A DNA stretch of 64,000 nucleotides from Nonomuraea sp. PA05 (GCF_008086045.1 NZ_VSEY01000002.1:392975-456974), one strand, 5' to 3'; shown: positions 17,706-28,564, counted from the first letter of the stretch. The notes: generated by a model not told the origin, from the sequence alone. Program-made: numbers and translations.

Positions 17706-19079
17706 ATGAGCGTGCGTGTTCCTTTGTCGTCCGAGTACGTGAACGGCGACGTCTCCTTCTGGTACCGGTCCGGCCTGCCCGCCCCCGGCCCCCGCCTCGA
17801 CGGCGACCTCCAGGCCGACGTGGCCATCGTCGGCGCCGGCTACACGGGCCTGTGGACCGCGTACTACCTCAAGCGCGCCCGCCCCTCCCTCAACGTGGTG
17901 CTGCTGGAGCAGGAGTTCGCCGGGTTCGGCGCGTCGGGGCGCAACGGCGGCTGGCTGACCGGCGACCTGGCGGGCTCGCACGAGCGCTACGGCGCGGGCG
18001 CGCGGCGGCTGCAGCGCGAGATGTACGCCTCCATCGACGAGGTCATCGCGGTCTGCGAGACGGAGTCCATCGACTGCGACCTGGTCAAGGGCGGCGTGCT
18101 GAACGTGGCGCGCACCCCGGCCCAGGCCGCCCGGCTGCGCGAGAGCGTGTCCTCGGCCCGCTCCTGGGGCATCGAGGAGGCCGATCTGCGCCTGGTCGAC
18201 CCCTCGGACCACCTGCGCGTCGCGGGCGCCCTGGAGGGCTCCTGGAGCCCCCACTGCGCGCGCATCCAACCGGCGAAGCTGGCCCAGGGCCTGGCCAGAG
18301 CCGTGCGCGACCTGGGTGTGCCCATCTACGAGCGCACCCCGGTGACCGAGATCGCCCCGCAGCGGGCCGTCACCCCGTACGGCACCGTGACGGCGGGCCA
18401 CGTGATCCGGGCGACGGAGGGCTTCACGGCCCGCCTGCCGCACCTGCGCCGCCAGTGGCTGCCGATGAACAGCTCCATGATCGTCACCGAGCCGCTCCCC
18501 GCGTCCTTCTGGGACGAGGTCGGCTGGCAGGGCGCCGAGCTGCTCGGCGACATGGCCCACTACTACATGTACGCCCAGCGCACCGCCGACGACCGGATCG
18601 CCTTCGGCGGGCGCGGCCGGCCCTACCTGTACGGCTCCCGCGTGGACGCCCGCGGCCACACCCACGAGTGGACCGTCGAGGCACTGTGGCGGCTGCTGAC
18701 CGAGTTCTTCCCCGCCGCCCGCTCCTCCTCGATCGCGCACGCCTGGTCCGGCGTGCTCGGCGTGCCGCGCGACTGGTGCTCCACCGTGCACGTGGACCAG
18801 GCCACCGGGCTCGGCTGGGCGGGCGGCTACACCGGGCACGGCGTGACCACCACCAATCTGGCCGGCCGCACGCTGCGCGACCTGATACTGGGCGAGGAGA
18901 CGGAGCTGACGTCGCTGCCGTGGGTGGGCCGCCGGGTGCGGTCGTGGGAGCCGGAGCCGCTGCGGTGGCTGGGCGTGCACACGATGTACCGCCTGTACCG
19001 GGTGGCCGACCACCGGGAGCGGACGATGCCGCGCACCTCGGTGCTGGCCCGCTTCGCCGACCTGATCACGGGACACTGA
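17706..19079 (+). CDS. FAD-dependent amine/amino-acid oxidoreductase (DAO family)
   Basis: A 457-residue flavoprotein of the D-amino-acid oxidase family. The FAD-binding VAIVGAGYTGLWTAYYL lies at residues ~39-55, followed by ASGRNGGWL, the substrate-proximal loop of gamma-glutamylputrescine oxidase/PuuB-like enzymes. The C-terminal GYTGHGVTTTNLAGR is the second FAD contact. Likely oxidises a polyamine, glycine derivative or related amine. ATG 17706 has GGAGG ten bases upstream (17691-17695). It is followed 26 bases later by an amidohydrolase, so the two probably degrade the same compound. Confidence 0.85.
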   Translation: MSVRVPLSSEYVNGDVSFWYRSGLPAPGPRLDGDLQADVAIVGAGYTGLWTAYYLKRARPSLNVVLLEQEFAGFGASGRNGGWLTGDLAGSHERYGAGARRLQREMYASIDEVIAVCETESIDCDLVKGGVLNVARTPAQAARLRESVSSARSWGIEEADLRLVDPSDHLRVAGALEGSWSPHCARIQPAKLAQGLARAVRDLGVPIYERTPVTEIAPQRAVTPYGTVTAGHVIRATEGFTARLPHLRRQWLPMNSSMIVTEPLPASFWDEVGWQGAELLGDMAHYYMYAQRTADDRIAFGGRGRPYLYGSRVDARGHTHEWTVEALWRLLTEFFPAARSSSIAHAWSGVLGVPRDWCSTVHVDQATGLGWAGGYTGHGVTTTNLAGRTLRDLILGEETELTSLPWVGRRVRSWEPEPLRWLGVHTMYRLYRVADHRERTMPRTSVLARFADLITGH

Positions 19080-19105
19080 CTTCTTCGCCAGAAGGGAAAC
19101 CCCCC

Positions 19106-20707
19106 ATGAACCTGCTCTTCCGAGGCGGGCGCGTCTTCACCCCGCGCGGCGTCCTGGCCGAGGCCGTGCTGGTGCGCGACGGCGTGATCGCCGCCGTCGG
19201 CCCGGAGCGGGAGCTGGCGCGCGAGCCGCACGAAACGGTGGATCTGAACGGCGCTCTGCTGACGCCGGGTTTCACGGACGCGCACCTGCATCCGGTTCAG
19301 GCCGGGCTCGAACGAGCGAAGTGTGATTTGTCAGGGGTATTCGGCCTTGACGCCTACATAGAAAAGATCGCCGACTATGCCGCTAAAAATCTTGATAAAG
19401 AGTGGATTGATGGCGGCGGCTGGGACATGTCGGCATTTCCGGGCGGCCTTCCGCACCGCGACCAGATCGACTTCCTCGACCGTCCCGTCTATCTGATCCA
19501 GCGCGACCACCACGCCGCCTGGGTCAACACCGCCGCGCTCGACAGGGCGGGCATCACCCGCGACACCCCCGACCCGGCCGACGGCCGCGTCGAGCGTGAC
19601 GCCGCGGGCGAGCCCACCGGCGTCCTGCACGAGGGCGCCATGGACCTCGTCGGCCTGCTCACCCCGCGCCCGGCCGCCCAGGACCTGCTGGACGCCCTCG
19701 CGGACGCGGAGCGGCACCTGTTCTCGCTGGGCATCACGGGCTGGCAGGACGCCATCGTGGGCTCGTACGCGGGCTCCGACGACCAGCTCCCCACCTACCT
19801 GGAGGCGGCCCGCTCGGGACGCCTGCGCGCCCGCGTGGTGGGCGCCCTGTGGTGGGACCGCACGCGGGGCGCCGAGCAGATCGAGGACCTGATCGCGCGC
19901 CGGGCCTCCGCCGAGGGCCTCGACCGCTTCGCGGCCACCTCCGTCAAGATCATGCAGGACGGCATCACGGAGAACTTCACGGCCGCCACCCTGGAGCCGT
20001 ACTGCCTGTGCGGCGGCACGGGCCTGTCGTACGTGGACCCCGCCAAGCTCAGGGAGTACGTCGCCGAGCTGGACCGGCACGGCTTCCAGGTGCACTTCCA
20101 CGCCATCGGCGAGCGCGCGGTGCGCGAGGCGCTCGACAGCTTCGAGGGCACGGACCCCGCCAACCGGCACCACATCGCCCACCTGCAGATCATCGAGCCC
20201 TCCGACGTGCCGCGCTTCGCCGCGCTCGGCGTCACGGCCAACCTGCAGCCGCTGTGGGCCACCCACCACGCCCAGATGGACGAGCTGACGCTGCCCTACC
20301 TGGGCGAGCCGCGCTCGTCGTGGCAGTACCCGTTCGCCGACCTGCTGGCGCACGGCACCCGCTTCTGCGCGGGCAGCGACTGGCCGGTCTCCGACGCCGA
20401 CCCGCTGCAGGGCATGCACGTGGCCGTCAACCGCACCGAGCCGGGCAGCTCCGTGCACGCCGGCTACCCGACCGCGCAGACGCCGTTCCTGCCCGGTCAG
20501 CGCCTCGACCTGGGCACGGCGATGACCGCGTACACGGCGGGGTCGGCCTGGATCAACCGCTCGCCCGCCGGCGCCGTCGAGCCCGGCCGCCCGGCCGACC
20601 TGGTGGTGCTGGACCGCGACCCGTTCGAGCTCCCGCCCGGCGACATCTGGACCACCCGGGCACGGATGACGTTCGTGGACGGCGAACCGGTGTACGAGCG
20701 GCCCTGA
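19106..20707 (+). CDS. amidohydrolase family 3 protein (YtcJ-like)
   Basis: A 533-residue metal-dependent amidohydrolase. The metal motif GFTDAHLHP is near residues 55-63; later conserved blocks are HFHAIGERAV near 333, HHIAHLQ near 352 and GSDWPVSDADPLQ near 425. The N-terminal RGGRVFTP and C-terminal LVVLDRDPF segments form the composite beta-sandwich typical of the group. Substrates of YtcJ-like enzymes are mostly unknown amides/imines. GAAGGGAA precedes ATG 19106. Co-transcription with the flavoprotein is likely; the strong hairpin at 20864-20902 ends the unit. Confidence 0.86.
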   Translation: MNLLFRGGRVFTPRGVLAEAVLVRDGVIAAVGPERELAREPHETVDLNGALLTPGFTDAHLHPVQAGLERAKCDLSGVFGLDAYIEKIADYAAKNLDKEWIDGGGWDMSAFPGGLPHRDQIDFLDRPVYLIQRDHHAAWVNTAALDRAGITRDTPDPADGRVERDAAGEPTGVLHEGAMDLVGLLTPRPAAQDLLDALADAERHLFSLGITGWQDAIVGSYAGSDDQLPTYLEAARSGRLRARVVGALWWDRTRGAEQIEDLIARRASAEGLDRFAATSVKIMQDGITENFTAATLEPYCLCGGTGLSYVDPAKLREYVAELDRHGFQVHFHAIGERAVREALDSFEGTDPANRHHIAHLQIIEPSDVPRFAALGVTANLQPLWATHHAQMDELTLPYLGEPRSSWQYPFADLLAHGTRFCAGSDWPVSDADPLQGMHVAVNRTEPGSSVHAGYPTAQTPFLPGQRLDLGTAMTAYTAGSAWINRSPAGAVEPGRPADLVVLDRDPFELPPGDIWTTRARMTFVDGEPVYERP

Positions 20708-20860
20708 AACACACGCCCTCGCACGACGCGCCGAGCGCACGCGAGCCGCCGAACGCGCCGGACGCACGCACGAGAGCCGCCGTGCACCCGCGCGCATCAG
20801 CACGCCGTGCACCCGCGCGCACCAGCACGCCGAGCGCGCCCGCCCACGAGACGTTCCGAT
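20708..20860. repeat. short GC-rich direct repeats downstream of the amidohydrolase
   Basis: About 150 bp of CACG/CGCG-rich sequence, including two ~24-bp near-identical copies of GCCGTGCACCCGCGCGCA-CAGCAC (about 20780-20830) and a repeated CACGCCGAGCGCGCC motif. No gene is supportable. Confidence 0.55.
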
Positions 20861-20863
20861 CAT

Positions 20864-20902
20864 GACGAAGGGCCCCGGGAGTCACTCCCGGGGCCCTTCG
20901 TC
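20864..20902. terminator. strong bidirectional terminator between amidohydrolase and rbpA
   Basis: A perfect 17-bp stem, GACGAAGGGCCCCGGGA (20864-20880) with TCCCGGGGCCCTTCGTC (20886-20902), and a 5-base loop that can close by one more G-C pair. It lies 11 bases past the rbpA stop on the minus strand and serves both convergent units. Confidence 0.85.
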
Positions 20903-20913
20903 GTCGCCTGTGA

Positions 20914-21258
20914 CTACCAGGGGGACTTGTTGTTCCGCAGGCGCTCCAGTGCCTCCTCGAGGATCGCCTTGCCGTCCTTGTCGCTCCTGCGCTCCTTCAC
21001 GTAAGCCAGGTGCGTCTTGTACGGCTCGTTCTTCGGCGGGGCAGGCGGCGCCGCTTCGTCCTGTCCAGCAGGAAGGCCGCAACGGGGGCAGTCCCACGTC
21101 TCGGGGACCGCCGCGTCGCTGGCGAAACTGGGGCGCGTCTCGTGCATGTTGGCGCACCAGAACGAGACCCGCACTCTCGGAGCCGCCTCGCCGCGCTCGG
21201 CCTCCCCCATCGGGCCGGCGCCGACTCGGCTGCCACGGATCGCGTTGCCACTACCCAC
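20914..21258 (-). CDS. rbpA: RNA polymerase-binding protein RbpA
   Basis: A 114-residue RbpA, an actinobacteria-specific transcription factor that binds the principal sigma factor and RNA polymerase and stabilises open complexes. The N-terminal tail GNAIRGSRVGAGPMGEAERG is nearly invariant; the core domain carries CANMH and CPRCG, a possible zinc or structural site; the C-terminal KTHLAYVKERRSD and the LEEALERLR helix are the sigma-interacting region. Located downstream of secG on the same strand with a 74-base gap, so it may have its own promoter. Followed immediately by the strong terminator. Confidence 0.96.
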   Translation of the reverse strand: MGSGNAIRGSRVGAGPMGEAERGEAAPRVRVSFWCANMHETRPSFASDAAVPETWDCPRCGLPAGQDEAAPPAPPKNEPYKTHLAYVKERRSDKDGKAILEEALERLRNNKSPW

Positions 21259-21332
21259 GGATGAACTCCTCGCTCGATCGCCCCGCGTACAGACACGGGG
21301 GGAGAATCACTGTCACGCGTTGACTTTGTTGC

Positions 21333-21563
21333 TCAGGGCCTCATGAGCAGGCCGAGAGCGATGATGCAGACGAACCAGACCGTGCCCGTGATCACGGTAA
21401 GCCGGTCGAGGTTGCGCTCCACCACCGAGGAACCACCGAAGTTCGACGAGAAGCCGCCGCCGAACATGTCAGACAGGCCACCACCCTTGCCCTTGTGCAG
21501 CAGGACGAGCAGGATCATGAGAAGGCTCGCCAGGATGAGGGCGATGGAGATTCCGATTTCCAC
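21333..21563 (-). CDS. secG: preprotein translocase subunit SecG
   Basis: A 76-residue inner-membrane protein with two hydrophobic helices (residues ~4-22 and ~55-74) connected by a Gly-rich cytoplasmic loop (GKGGGLSDMFGGG). It is the auxiliary subunit of the SecYEG channel. The tpiA-secG adjacency is conserved across Gram-positive bacteria and supports the call. A 99-base gap separates it from tpiA, so it may be read from the glycolytic operon or from an internal promoter. Confidence 0.94.
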   Translation of the reverse strand: MEIGISIALILASLLMILLVLLHKGKGGGLSDMFGGGFSSNFGGSSVVERNLDRLTVITGTVWFVCIIALGLLMRP

Positions 21564-21662
21564 GGTATGCCTGTTCCTTCAATGCTCTGTTACGCGTGAC
21601 GATTCAGACTTGCCTCTTGAGGGTACGACCTGATGTCAAGTCGCACCCCCGGAACGGCTCAG

Positions 21663-22445
21663 TTAGCCGGGCATATCGGAGAATCGGCAGATCCTCGCGA
21701 ACTCGTCGGCGTCGATGCTCGCACCACCCACGAGGGCGCCATCGACATCCGGCTGAGCCATGATCCCCTTGATATTGCCTGACTTGACCGAGCCACCGTA
21801 AAGGATACGGATGCCAGAGGCCACTTCGGCGTCGTAGAGCTCAGCGAGTCTCACCCGCAACGCTCCACAGGCCTCCTGCGCGTCCTCCGGGGTGGCCACC
21901 TCGCCGGTGCCGATCGCCCACACCGGCTCGTAGGCCACCACTATCGATTTTGCCTGCTCGGCGCTGATTTTGCGCAGCGCGCCGTCGAGTTGGGCAAGAC
22001 AGTACGCGATGTGGCCCCCCTCTTGGCGCACCGACAGCGGCTCCCCCACGCACAGGATGGGGGTCACCGAGTGCCGGTAGGCGGCCAGCACCTTGGCGTT
22101 GACCAGGTCGTCGTCCTCGGCGTGGTACTGCCGCCGCTCGGAGTGCCCGATCGTAGCGTAGGTGCAGCCCAGCTTGGCCAGCATGGCGCCCGACACCTCG
22201 CCGGTGTAGGCGCCCGCGTCGTGCTGGGACAGGTCCTGGGCGCCGTAGACGATCCTGAGCTTGTCGCCGTCGACCAGGGTCTGGACGCTGCGCAGGTCGG
22301 TGAACGGCGGCAGGACGGCGACCTCGACCTTGTCGAAGTCCTTGTCGTTGAGCGCGAAGGCCAGCTTCTGGACCAGCTTGATGGCCTCGAAGTGGTTGAG
22401 GTTCATCTTCCAGTTGCCGGCGATGAGCGGCTTCCGCTGAGTCAA
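21663..22445 (-). CDS. tpiA: triosephosphate isomerase
   Basis: 260 residues, TIM barrel, interconverting dihydroxyacetone phosphate and glyceraldehyde 3-phosphate. The catalytic lysine is in GNWKMN (residues 10-15), the electrophilic His in GHSERR near 100 and the base Glu in [10 protein letters not shown] near 175; the phosphate loop GGSVK is near 218. The start is a TTG directly after the pgk TAG, supported by GGAGG six bases upstream on the minus strand; no in-frame ATG/GTG lies near. Third gene of gap-pgk-tpiA. Confidence 0.97.
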   Translation of the reverse strand: MTQRKPLIAGNWKMNLNHFEAIKLVQKLAFALNDKDFDKVEVAVLPPFTDLRSVQTLVDGDKLRIVYGAQDLSQHDAGAYTGEVSGAMLAKLGCTYATIGHSERRQYHAEDDDLVNAKVLAAYRHSVTPILCVGEPLSVRQEGGHIAYCLAQLDGALRKISAEQAKSIVVAYEPVWAIGTGEVATPEDAQEACGALRVRLAELYDAEVASGIRILYGGSVKSGNIKGIMAQPDVDGALVGGASIDADEFARICRFSDMPG

Positions 22446-23639
22446 CTAGTCCTCCAGAGCCTCGAGTCCGGGCAGGTCCTTGCCTTCGAGGTATTCGAGG
22501 CTGGCCCCGCCACCGGTGGAGATGTGCGAGAAGCCGTCCTCGGGCAACCCCAGCTTGCGCACGGCCGCCGCCGAGTCGCCCCCGCCCACCACGGTGAAGG
22601 CGTCGGAGCCGATCAGCGCCTGGGCGACCGCCTTGGTGCCGCCGGAGAACGCGTCGAACTCGAACACGCCCATCGGCCCGTTCCAGAACACGGTCTTGGC
22701 GTCGGCCAGCTTGGCGGCGAACAGCTCGCGGGTCTTCGGCCCGATGTCCAGGCCCTCCCGGTCGGCCGGGATGGCCGTGGCCTCGACCACGTCGTGCTCG
22801 GCGTCGGCGGCGAAGGTGACCGCCGCCAGCACGTCGACCGGCAGCACGAGCTCGACCCCGCGCTCCTCGGCCTCGCTGAGGAAGCCGCGCACCTGGTCGA
22901 GCTGGTCCTCCTGGAGCAGCGACCTGCCGACCTCGTGGCCCTGGGCCTTGAGGAAGGTGTAGGCCATGCCGCCGCCGATGAGCAGGCGGTCGACCTTGGT
23001 CAGCAGGTTGGCGATGACGCCGAGCTTGTCGGAGACCTTGGCGCCGCCCAGCACCACCACGTAGGGCCGCTCGGTGTCCTCGGTCAGCTTCCTCAGCACC
23101 TCGACCTCGGCCACCACGAGCCCGCCCGCGGCGTGCGGCAGCAGGCCGGGCACGTCGTAGACGCTGGCGTGCCTGCGGTGCACCGCGCCGAAGCCGTCGC
23201 CGACGTACAGCTCGGCCAGCCCGGCCAGCTTCGCGGCGAACTCGCCGCGCACGGCGTCGTCCTTGGACTCCTCGCCGGGCTCGTAGCGCAGGTTCTCCAG
23301 CAGGGCCACCTGGCCGTCCTGGAGGGCATCGACCGTGCTGCGGGCGCTGTCGCCGACCACGTCGGTGGCGAAGGCCACGTCCTGGCCGAGCAGCTCGCCC
23401 AGGCGCGCCGCCACGGGCCTGAGCGAGTACTTCGGGTTGACCTGGCCCTTGGGCCTGCCCAGGTGGGCGCAGACGACGACCTTCGCGCCGCGCTCCACCA
23501 GGGCCTTGATCGTCGGCACCGACGCCCGGATGCGGCCGTCGTCGGTGATCGTCTCCCCGTCGAGGGGGACGTTGAGGTCGGCGCGCACGAGCACGCGCCG
23601 CCCCTTCACGTCGAGCTCGTCGAGCGTGCGCATGCTCAT
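22446..23639 (-). CDS. pgk: phosphoglycerate kinase
   Basis: 397 residues; transfers the acyl phosphate of 1,3-bisphosphoglycerate to ADP. The N-domain begins [13 protein letters not shown], followed by HLGRPKG; the nucleotide domain shows [12 protein letters not shown] near residue 200 and GGGDSAAAV near 370. The start MSMRTLDE (23639) is used, with a second ATG two codons later possible. It lies 20 bases after gap and its stop is adjacent to the tpiA TTG. Confidence 0.97.
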   Translation of the reverse strand: MSMRTLDELDVKGRRVLVRADLNVPLDGETITDDGRIRASVPTIKALVERGAKVVVCAHLGRPKGQVNPKYSLRPVAARLGELLGQDVAFATDVVGDSARSTVDALQDGQVALLENLRYEPGEESKDDAVRGEFAAKLAGLAELYVGDGFGAVHRRHASVYDVPGLLPHAAGGLVVAEVEVLRKLTEDTERPYVVVLGGAKVSDKLGVIANLLTKVDRLLIGGGMAYTFLKAQGHEVGRSLLQEDQLDQVRGFLSEAEERGVELVLPVDVLAAVTFAADAEHDVVEATAIPADREGLDIGPKTRELFAAKLADAKTVFWNGPMGVFEFDAFSGGTKAVAQALIGSDAFTVVGGGDSAAAVRKLGLPEDGFSHISTGGGASLEYLEGKDLPGLEALED

Positions 23640-23659
23640 GCTCCCGTTCAGCCGTGCGC

Positions 23660-24718
<1,059 letters not shown>

Positions 24719-24728
24719 TCGGACCCAA

Positions 24729-24744
24729 ATTGGTTTAGACCACT
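24729..24744. promoter_or_regulatory. DasR-type (dre-like) operator candidate upstream of gap
   Basis: ATTGGTTTAGACCACT agrees at 14 of 16 positions with the dre consensus A(C/G)TGGTCTAGACCA(C/G)T recognised by the GntR-family regulator DasR in actinomycetes. It covers the expected -35 of the gap promoter, where repression would act. DasR itself is not in the window. Confidence 0.5.
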
Positions 24745-24848
24745 GCAGGTCCCGCGGCGCGAATCACCGTTCTGGCGGCACGTTTTGCGAGGTTCGAGTA
24801 AAGTGCCCGACTCGTCGGAGTAAATTCGTGCATTCTCTGGGGGCTGAG

Positions 24849-25487
24849 ATGTCACATAAGCGGTCCGGCCTGCTCTCCGGGCTCCTCACGGGCCTGCTCG
24901 CCGCGCTCCTGTGCGCGGCCGGCCTGGGGGCGGCCATCCTGTTCCAGCAGCGCCTTCCCGCCGCCGTCATGACCTTCGGCGGCGGCCTGCCCGTCTCGCT
25001 CGCGCTGTCGCTGCTGATCGCCGTCGTGGTGGCGCTCGCGATCGGCGCCGTCCGCCCGAGCAGCCTGACCCTGCTCCCCCTCGCCGCCCTGTACGCGGGC
25101 GGCGCGGTGGCGGCCGGCCAGATCACCGGCAAGGCCGTCATGGACGGCGCCGCCCTGCGCACGCCGCAGCGCTCCACCATGGACGTGACCGTGGGGGACG
25201 TCACTCTGGAGAACTTCAACGCGGGCCTCGGCGACGCCCTGTCGCTCTACCGGGGCGCCCTGACGCAGACGTGGGCGGCCTGGCTCTGCATCGCCGTGGC
25301 GGCCCTGGCCGCCCTCGCCCTGGTCACCCTCCGGGTCACCCGCGTACGCCGCGCACTGCGCGCGGAGCGGGCCGCCGAAGAGGCGGAGCCGGAACCGGAG
25401 TACCGGGCCCCGTTCGAGCCCGCCCAGCAGCCCACCCCGAAGCCATCGGCGGACCTGTTCACCCCTCGCGACCCGGCCAGGGACTGA
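24849..25487 (+). CDS. putative four-helix membrane protein, unknown function
   Basis: 212 residues. Four hydrophobic segments are visible: ~8-30, ~40-65, ~70-90 and ~145-165, with an extracytoplasmic-looking loop TPQRSTMDVTVGDVTLENFN between helices three and four. The C-terminal ~45 residues are acidic/Pro-rich and probably cytoplasmic. ATG 24849 is chosen because the hydrophobic pattern starts shortly afterwards; GTG 24828 would add seven residues. It stands between the divergent gap operon and the convergent whiA, and I do not recognise its family. Confidence 0.65.
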   Translation: MSHKRSGLLSGLLTGLLAALLCAAGLGAAILFQQRLPAAVMTFGGGLPVSLALSLLIAVVVALAIGAVRPSSLTLLPLAALYAGGAVAAGQITGKAVMDGAALRTPQRSTMDVTVGDVTLENFNAGLGDALSLYRGALTQTWAAWLCIAVAALAALALVTLRVTRVRRALRAERAAEEAEPEPEYRAPFEPAQQPTPKPSADLFTPRDPARD

Positions 25488-25558
25488 CCCACGCCCACGG
25501 CCCGCTGTGCGCGCGTGACGGCGCCCCGCCACCTCCACCGCAGGAGCGTCCCCCTGGA

Positions 25559-25591
25559 CAGGGCCCAGCCACGTGCGGTGGGTGGGCCCTG
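25559..25591. terminator. bidirectional terminator candidate between the membrane protein and whiA
   Basis: CAGGGCCCA (25559-25567) pairs with TGGGCCCTG (25583-25591); inside the loop CCAC and GTGG extend the stem after a G-G mismatch. It sits in the 123-base gap between convergent stops. Confidence 0.65.
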
Positions 25592-25610
25592 GTCGGCTTG
25601 CCGTAAAAGA

Positions 25611-26591
25611 TCAAGGTGCAAGCATGTCGACGGTGAGGTTCGCCTCGGTGTTGGGAATCCCCAGATCGGACGCCCGCTTGTCCGCCATCGCCAGCAACCG
25701 CCGGATACGCCCCGCGATGGCGTCCTTGGTCAGCGGCGGGTCGGCGATCTGCCCCAGCTCCTCCAGCGACGCCTGCTTGTGCTCCACCCGCAGCCGCCCC
25801 GCAACCACGAGGTGCTCCGGCGCCTCGTCCCCGAGGATCTCCAGCGCCCGCTGCACCCGCGCGCCCGCCGCCACCGCCGCCCGCGCCGAGCGGCGCAGGT
25901 TGGCGTCGTCGAAGTTGGCGAGCCGGTTGGCGGTGGCGCGCACCTCGCGGCGCATCCGCCGCTCCTCCCAGGCCAGCACGCTGTCGTGCGCGCCGAGCCG
26001 GGTGAGCAGCGCGCTGATCGCGTCGCCGTCGCGCACCACGACCCGGTCCACGCCGCGCACCTCGCGCGCCTTGGCGTGGATCTTCAGCCGCCGTGCCGAG
26101 CCCACCAGCGCCAGCGCCGCCTCCGGCCCCGGGCAGGTGACCTCCAGCGACATGGACCGCCCCGGCTCGGTCAGCGAGCCGTGCGCCAGGAACGCGCCGC
26201 GCCAGGCCGCCTCTGCGTCGCAGGAGGCCCCCGCCACCACCTGACGGGGCAGGCCGCGCACCGGGCGGCCGTGATTGTCGATCAGGCCCGTCTGCCGGGC
26301 CAGCGCCTCACCGTCGCGGTAGACGCGCACCACGTAGCGGGAGCCCTTGCGCAGCCCGGCGGGCGCGAGCACGAGCACCTCCGCCTTGTGGCCGAACACC
26401 TCGCCGATGTCCTTGATCAGCCGCCGTGCCGTGGCGTTGGTGTCGAGCTCCGCCTCGATCACGATCCGCCCGCCCACCAGATGGAGGCCGCTGGCGAACC
26501 GCAGCAACGTCGAGACCTCCGCCTTCCGGCAGCACGGCTTGAGCACCGGCAGGCGGCTCAGCTCGTCTTTCACCACACCTGTCATCGCCAT
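25611..26591 (-). CDS. whiA: sporulation transcription regulator WhiA
   Basis: 326 residues. The N-terminal two thirds resemble LAGLIDADG homing endonucleases without the catalytic acids (VKDELSRL start, [15 protein letters not shown]), and the C-terminus carries a helix-turn-helix region ([21 protein letters not shown]). WhiA is needed for sporulation septation with WhiB in Streptomyces. Its position after rapZ-yvcK is the conserved Gram-positive order. Its presence fits a filamentous, possibly sporulating actinomycete, though whiA also occurs in non-sporulators. Confidence 0.96.
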   Translation of the reverse strand: MAMTGVVKDELSRLPVLKPCCRKAEVSTLLRFASGLHLVGGRIVIEAELDTNATARRLIKDIGEVFGHKAEVLVLAPAGLRKGSRYVVRVYRDGEALARQTGLIDNHGRPVRGLPRQVVAGASCDAEAAWRGAFLAHGSLTEPGRSMSLEVTCPGPEAALALVGSARRLKIHAKAREVRGVDRVVVRDGDAISALLTRLGAHDSVLAWEERRMRREVRATANRLANFDDANLRRSARAAVAAGARVQRALEILGDEAPEHLVVAGRLRVEHKQASLEELGQIADPPLTKDAIAGRIRRLLAMADKRASDLGIPNTEANLTVDMLAP

Positions 26592-26662
26592 GCGTTAGTC
26601 CTCTCCCCCATTCAGACCGGCTCCTTCGAGTCTCTCGCACCTTCGCGGCACGCCGACCAGGA

Positions 26663-27652
26663 TCAACGCTTCGAGAGGAAAATCTCGTCCAGGACGGAGG
26701 CAAGACGTCGTGGGTCATGCCTCGCGGAGCCGTCCGCGGCGGCGACGTCGGCCATCACCAGCCGTGCGCCGAGCGCCGCGGCGGCCTTGTCCAGCGCGTC
26801 GGGATCGTCCACGACCCCGGTGTCGGCGAGCACGACGTCGATCGACAGATCAGGTGCGTGCTGCCGGAGCACCTCCAGGTGCTGCTGGGGGGAGAAGTCG
26901 TCGGTCTCGCCCGGCTGCGGGGCGAGGTTGAGCGTGACGAGCCGCTTGGCCCTGGTCGCGTGCAGCGCCCTGGCCAGTTCGGGCACCTTCAGGTGCGGCA
27001 GCACGCTGGTGAACCACGACCCGGGCCCGAACACGACCCAGTCGGCCTCCAGCACCGCCGCGACCGCCTCCGGGCGCGCCGGAGGGTCCTCGGGCACGAG
27101 CGAGATGGCCTGCACCCGCCCGGGGGTCAGGGCGCACGCCACCTGCCCGCGCACGGTCGAGATGACGCCGTCGAGCTCCACCTCGGCCACGATGTCGAGC
27201 GGCACCGAGGCCATCGGCAGCACGCGGCCGTGCGCGCCCAGCAGCCGGCCGACCCAGTCGAGCCCGGCCACCGGGTCGCCGAGCAGCTCCCACAGGGCGA
27301 CGATGAGCAGGTTGCCGACGGCGTGGCCGTGCAACTCGCCCTCGCTGCGGAAACGGTGCTGGACGACCTCGCTCCAGGTGCTGCCCCACTCGTCGTCGCC
27401 GCACAGCGCGGCCAGCGCCATGCGCAGGTCGCCGGGCGGCAGCACGCCCAGCTCGCGGCGCAGCCGCCCGCTGGAGCCGCCGTCGTCGGCGACGGTGACC
27501 ACGGCGGTCAACCGGTCGGTGACCATCCGTAATGCCGACAGGGACGCGTACAGCCCGTGCCCGCCGCCCAGCGACACGACGGACGGCCCGAACCCGGCGT
27601 ACCTCGTCTCGCCGGCTACCGGTGCGACGGCCTCGAAACCCTCATCGGTCAC
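26663..27652 (-). CDS. yvcK: gluconeogenesis factor YvcK/CofD-like protein
   Basis: 329 residues of the CofD/YvcK family, which binds UDP-sugars and is linked to central carbon flux and cell-wall homeostasis (Bacillus YvcK, mycobacterial CuvA). The UDP-sugar/NAD-like site SLGGGHGLYASLSALR is at residues ~27-42, then VTVADDGGSSGRLR near 55; FGPGSWFTSVLPHL is near 205. It overlaps the rapZ stop by four bases and precedes whiA, so the three are one transcription unit. Confidence 0.93.
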   Translation of the reverse strand: MTDEGFEAVAPVAGETRYAGFGPSVVSLGGGHGLYASLSALRMVTDRLTAVVTVADDGGSSGRLRRELGVLPPGDLRMALAALCGDDEWGSTWSEVVQHRFRSEGELHGHAVGNLLIVALWELLGDPVAGLDWVGRLLGAHGRVLPMASVPLDIVAEVELDGVISTVRGQVACALTPGRVQAISLVPEDPPARPEAVAAVLEADWVVFGPGSWFTSVLPHLKVPELARALHATRAKRLVTLNLAPQPGETDDFSPQQHLEVLRQHAPDLSIDVVLADTGVVDDPDALDKAAAALGARLVMADVAAADGSARHDPRRLASVLDEIFLSKR

Positions 27653-28515
27653 TCCCGCCCCACATCCCGGTGGCTCACCTGGACCTCCATGCCGCGGTCA
27701 CGCAGCCGGGCGGCCACCTGCTCGGCCATGGCCACGCTGCGGTGCTTGCCGCCCGTGCAGCCGACCGCCAGCGTCGCGTAGCTCTTGCCCTCGCGCGTGT
27801 ATCCGGCGGCGACGACCTCCAGGACCTCCTCGTAGGCGTCGAGGAACTCCTTGGCGCCCGGCTGGCCGAGCACGTAGTCGCTGACCGAGGGGTCGAGCCC
27901 GTTCATCGGCCGCAGCTCGGGCACCCAGTGCGGGTTGGGCAGGAACCGGCAGTCGACCACCAGGTCGGCGTCGACCGGCAGGCCGTACTTGAAGCCGAAG
28001 GACACGACGTTGAGCCGCAGCCCCGGCCGGTCCTCCCCGCCGAAGTAGGCGACGATCTTGTTGCGCAGGTCGTGCACGTTGTGCGCGGAGGTGTCGATGA
28101 CCAGGTCGGCGTTGGCCCGCACCTCGCGCAGGATGCCCCGCTCGCGGGTGATGCCGTCGACCAGCCGCCCCTCGCCCTGCAAGGGGTGCGGCCTGCGCAC
28201 GTTCTCGAACCTGCGCACCAGCTCCTCGTCGCTGGCCTCCAGGAACACGACGCGCACCCGCACGCCGCGCCCCTCCAGCTCCTCGATGGCCGCGTTCAGG
28301 TCGGTGGTGAAGGCGAGGCTGCGCACGTCGACCACGGCCGCGACCTTGTCGGCGGCCAGCTTGACCTTGCCGGCCTCCTCCGCCATCGCGAACAGCAGAC
28401 CCGGCGGCAGGTTGTCGATGACGAACCAGCCCAGGTCCTCAAGGGCCTTGGCCGCGGTGCTGCGCCCCGCCCCGGACATGCCGGTGACGATGACGAACGC
28501 GGGCTCGGTGCTCAT
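27649..28515 (-). CDS. rapZ: RNase adapter/nucleotide-binding protein RapZ
   Basis: 288 residues. Walker A-like GMSGAGRSTAAK at residues ~10-21, FVIDNLPP after it, and the C-terminal GCTGGKHRSVAMAE phosphate-binding motif. In E. coli RapZ targets the GlmZ small RNA and thus amino-sugar synthesis; the actinobacterial target is not established from this sequence. The start MSTEPAF (28515) gives the Walker A at the expected distance. Overlap with yvcK is four bases; uvrC ends 49 bases upstream. Confidence 0.94.
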   Translation of the reverse strand: MSTEPAFVIVTGMSGAGRSTAAKALEDLGWFVIDNLPPGLLFAMAEEAGKVKLAADKVAAVVDVRSLAFTTDLNAAIEELEGRGVRVRVVFLEASDEELVRRFENVRRPHPLQGEGRLVDGITRERGILREVRANADLVIDTSAHNVHDLRNKIVAYFGGEDRPGLRLNVVSFGFKYGLPVDADLVVDCRFLPNPHWVPELRPMNGLDPSVSDYVLGQPGAKEFLDAYEEVLEVVAAGYTREGKSYATLAVGCTGGKHRSVAMAEQVAARLRDRGMEVQVSHRDVGRE

Positions 28516-28564
28516 CGCCCCACCTCGTGACCGGTGCGGACGGCACCCTGGCATCCTGGCGAGA

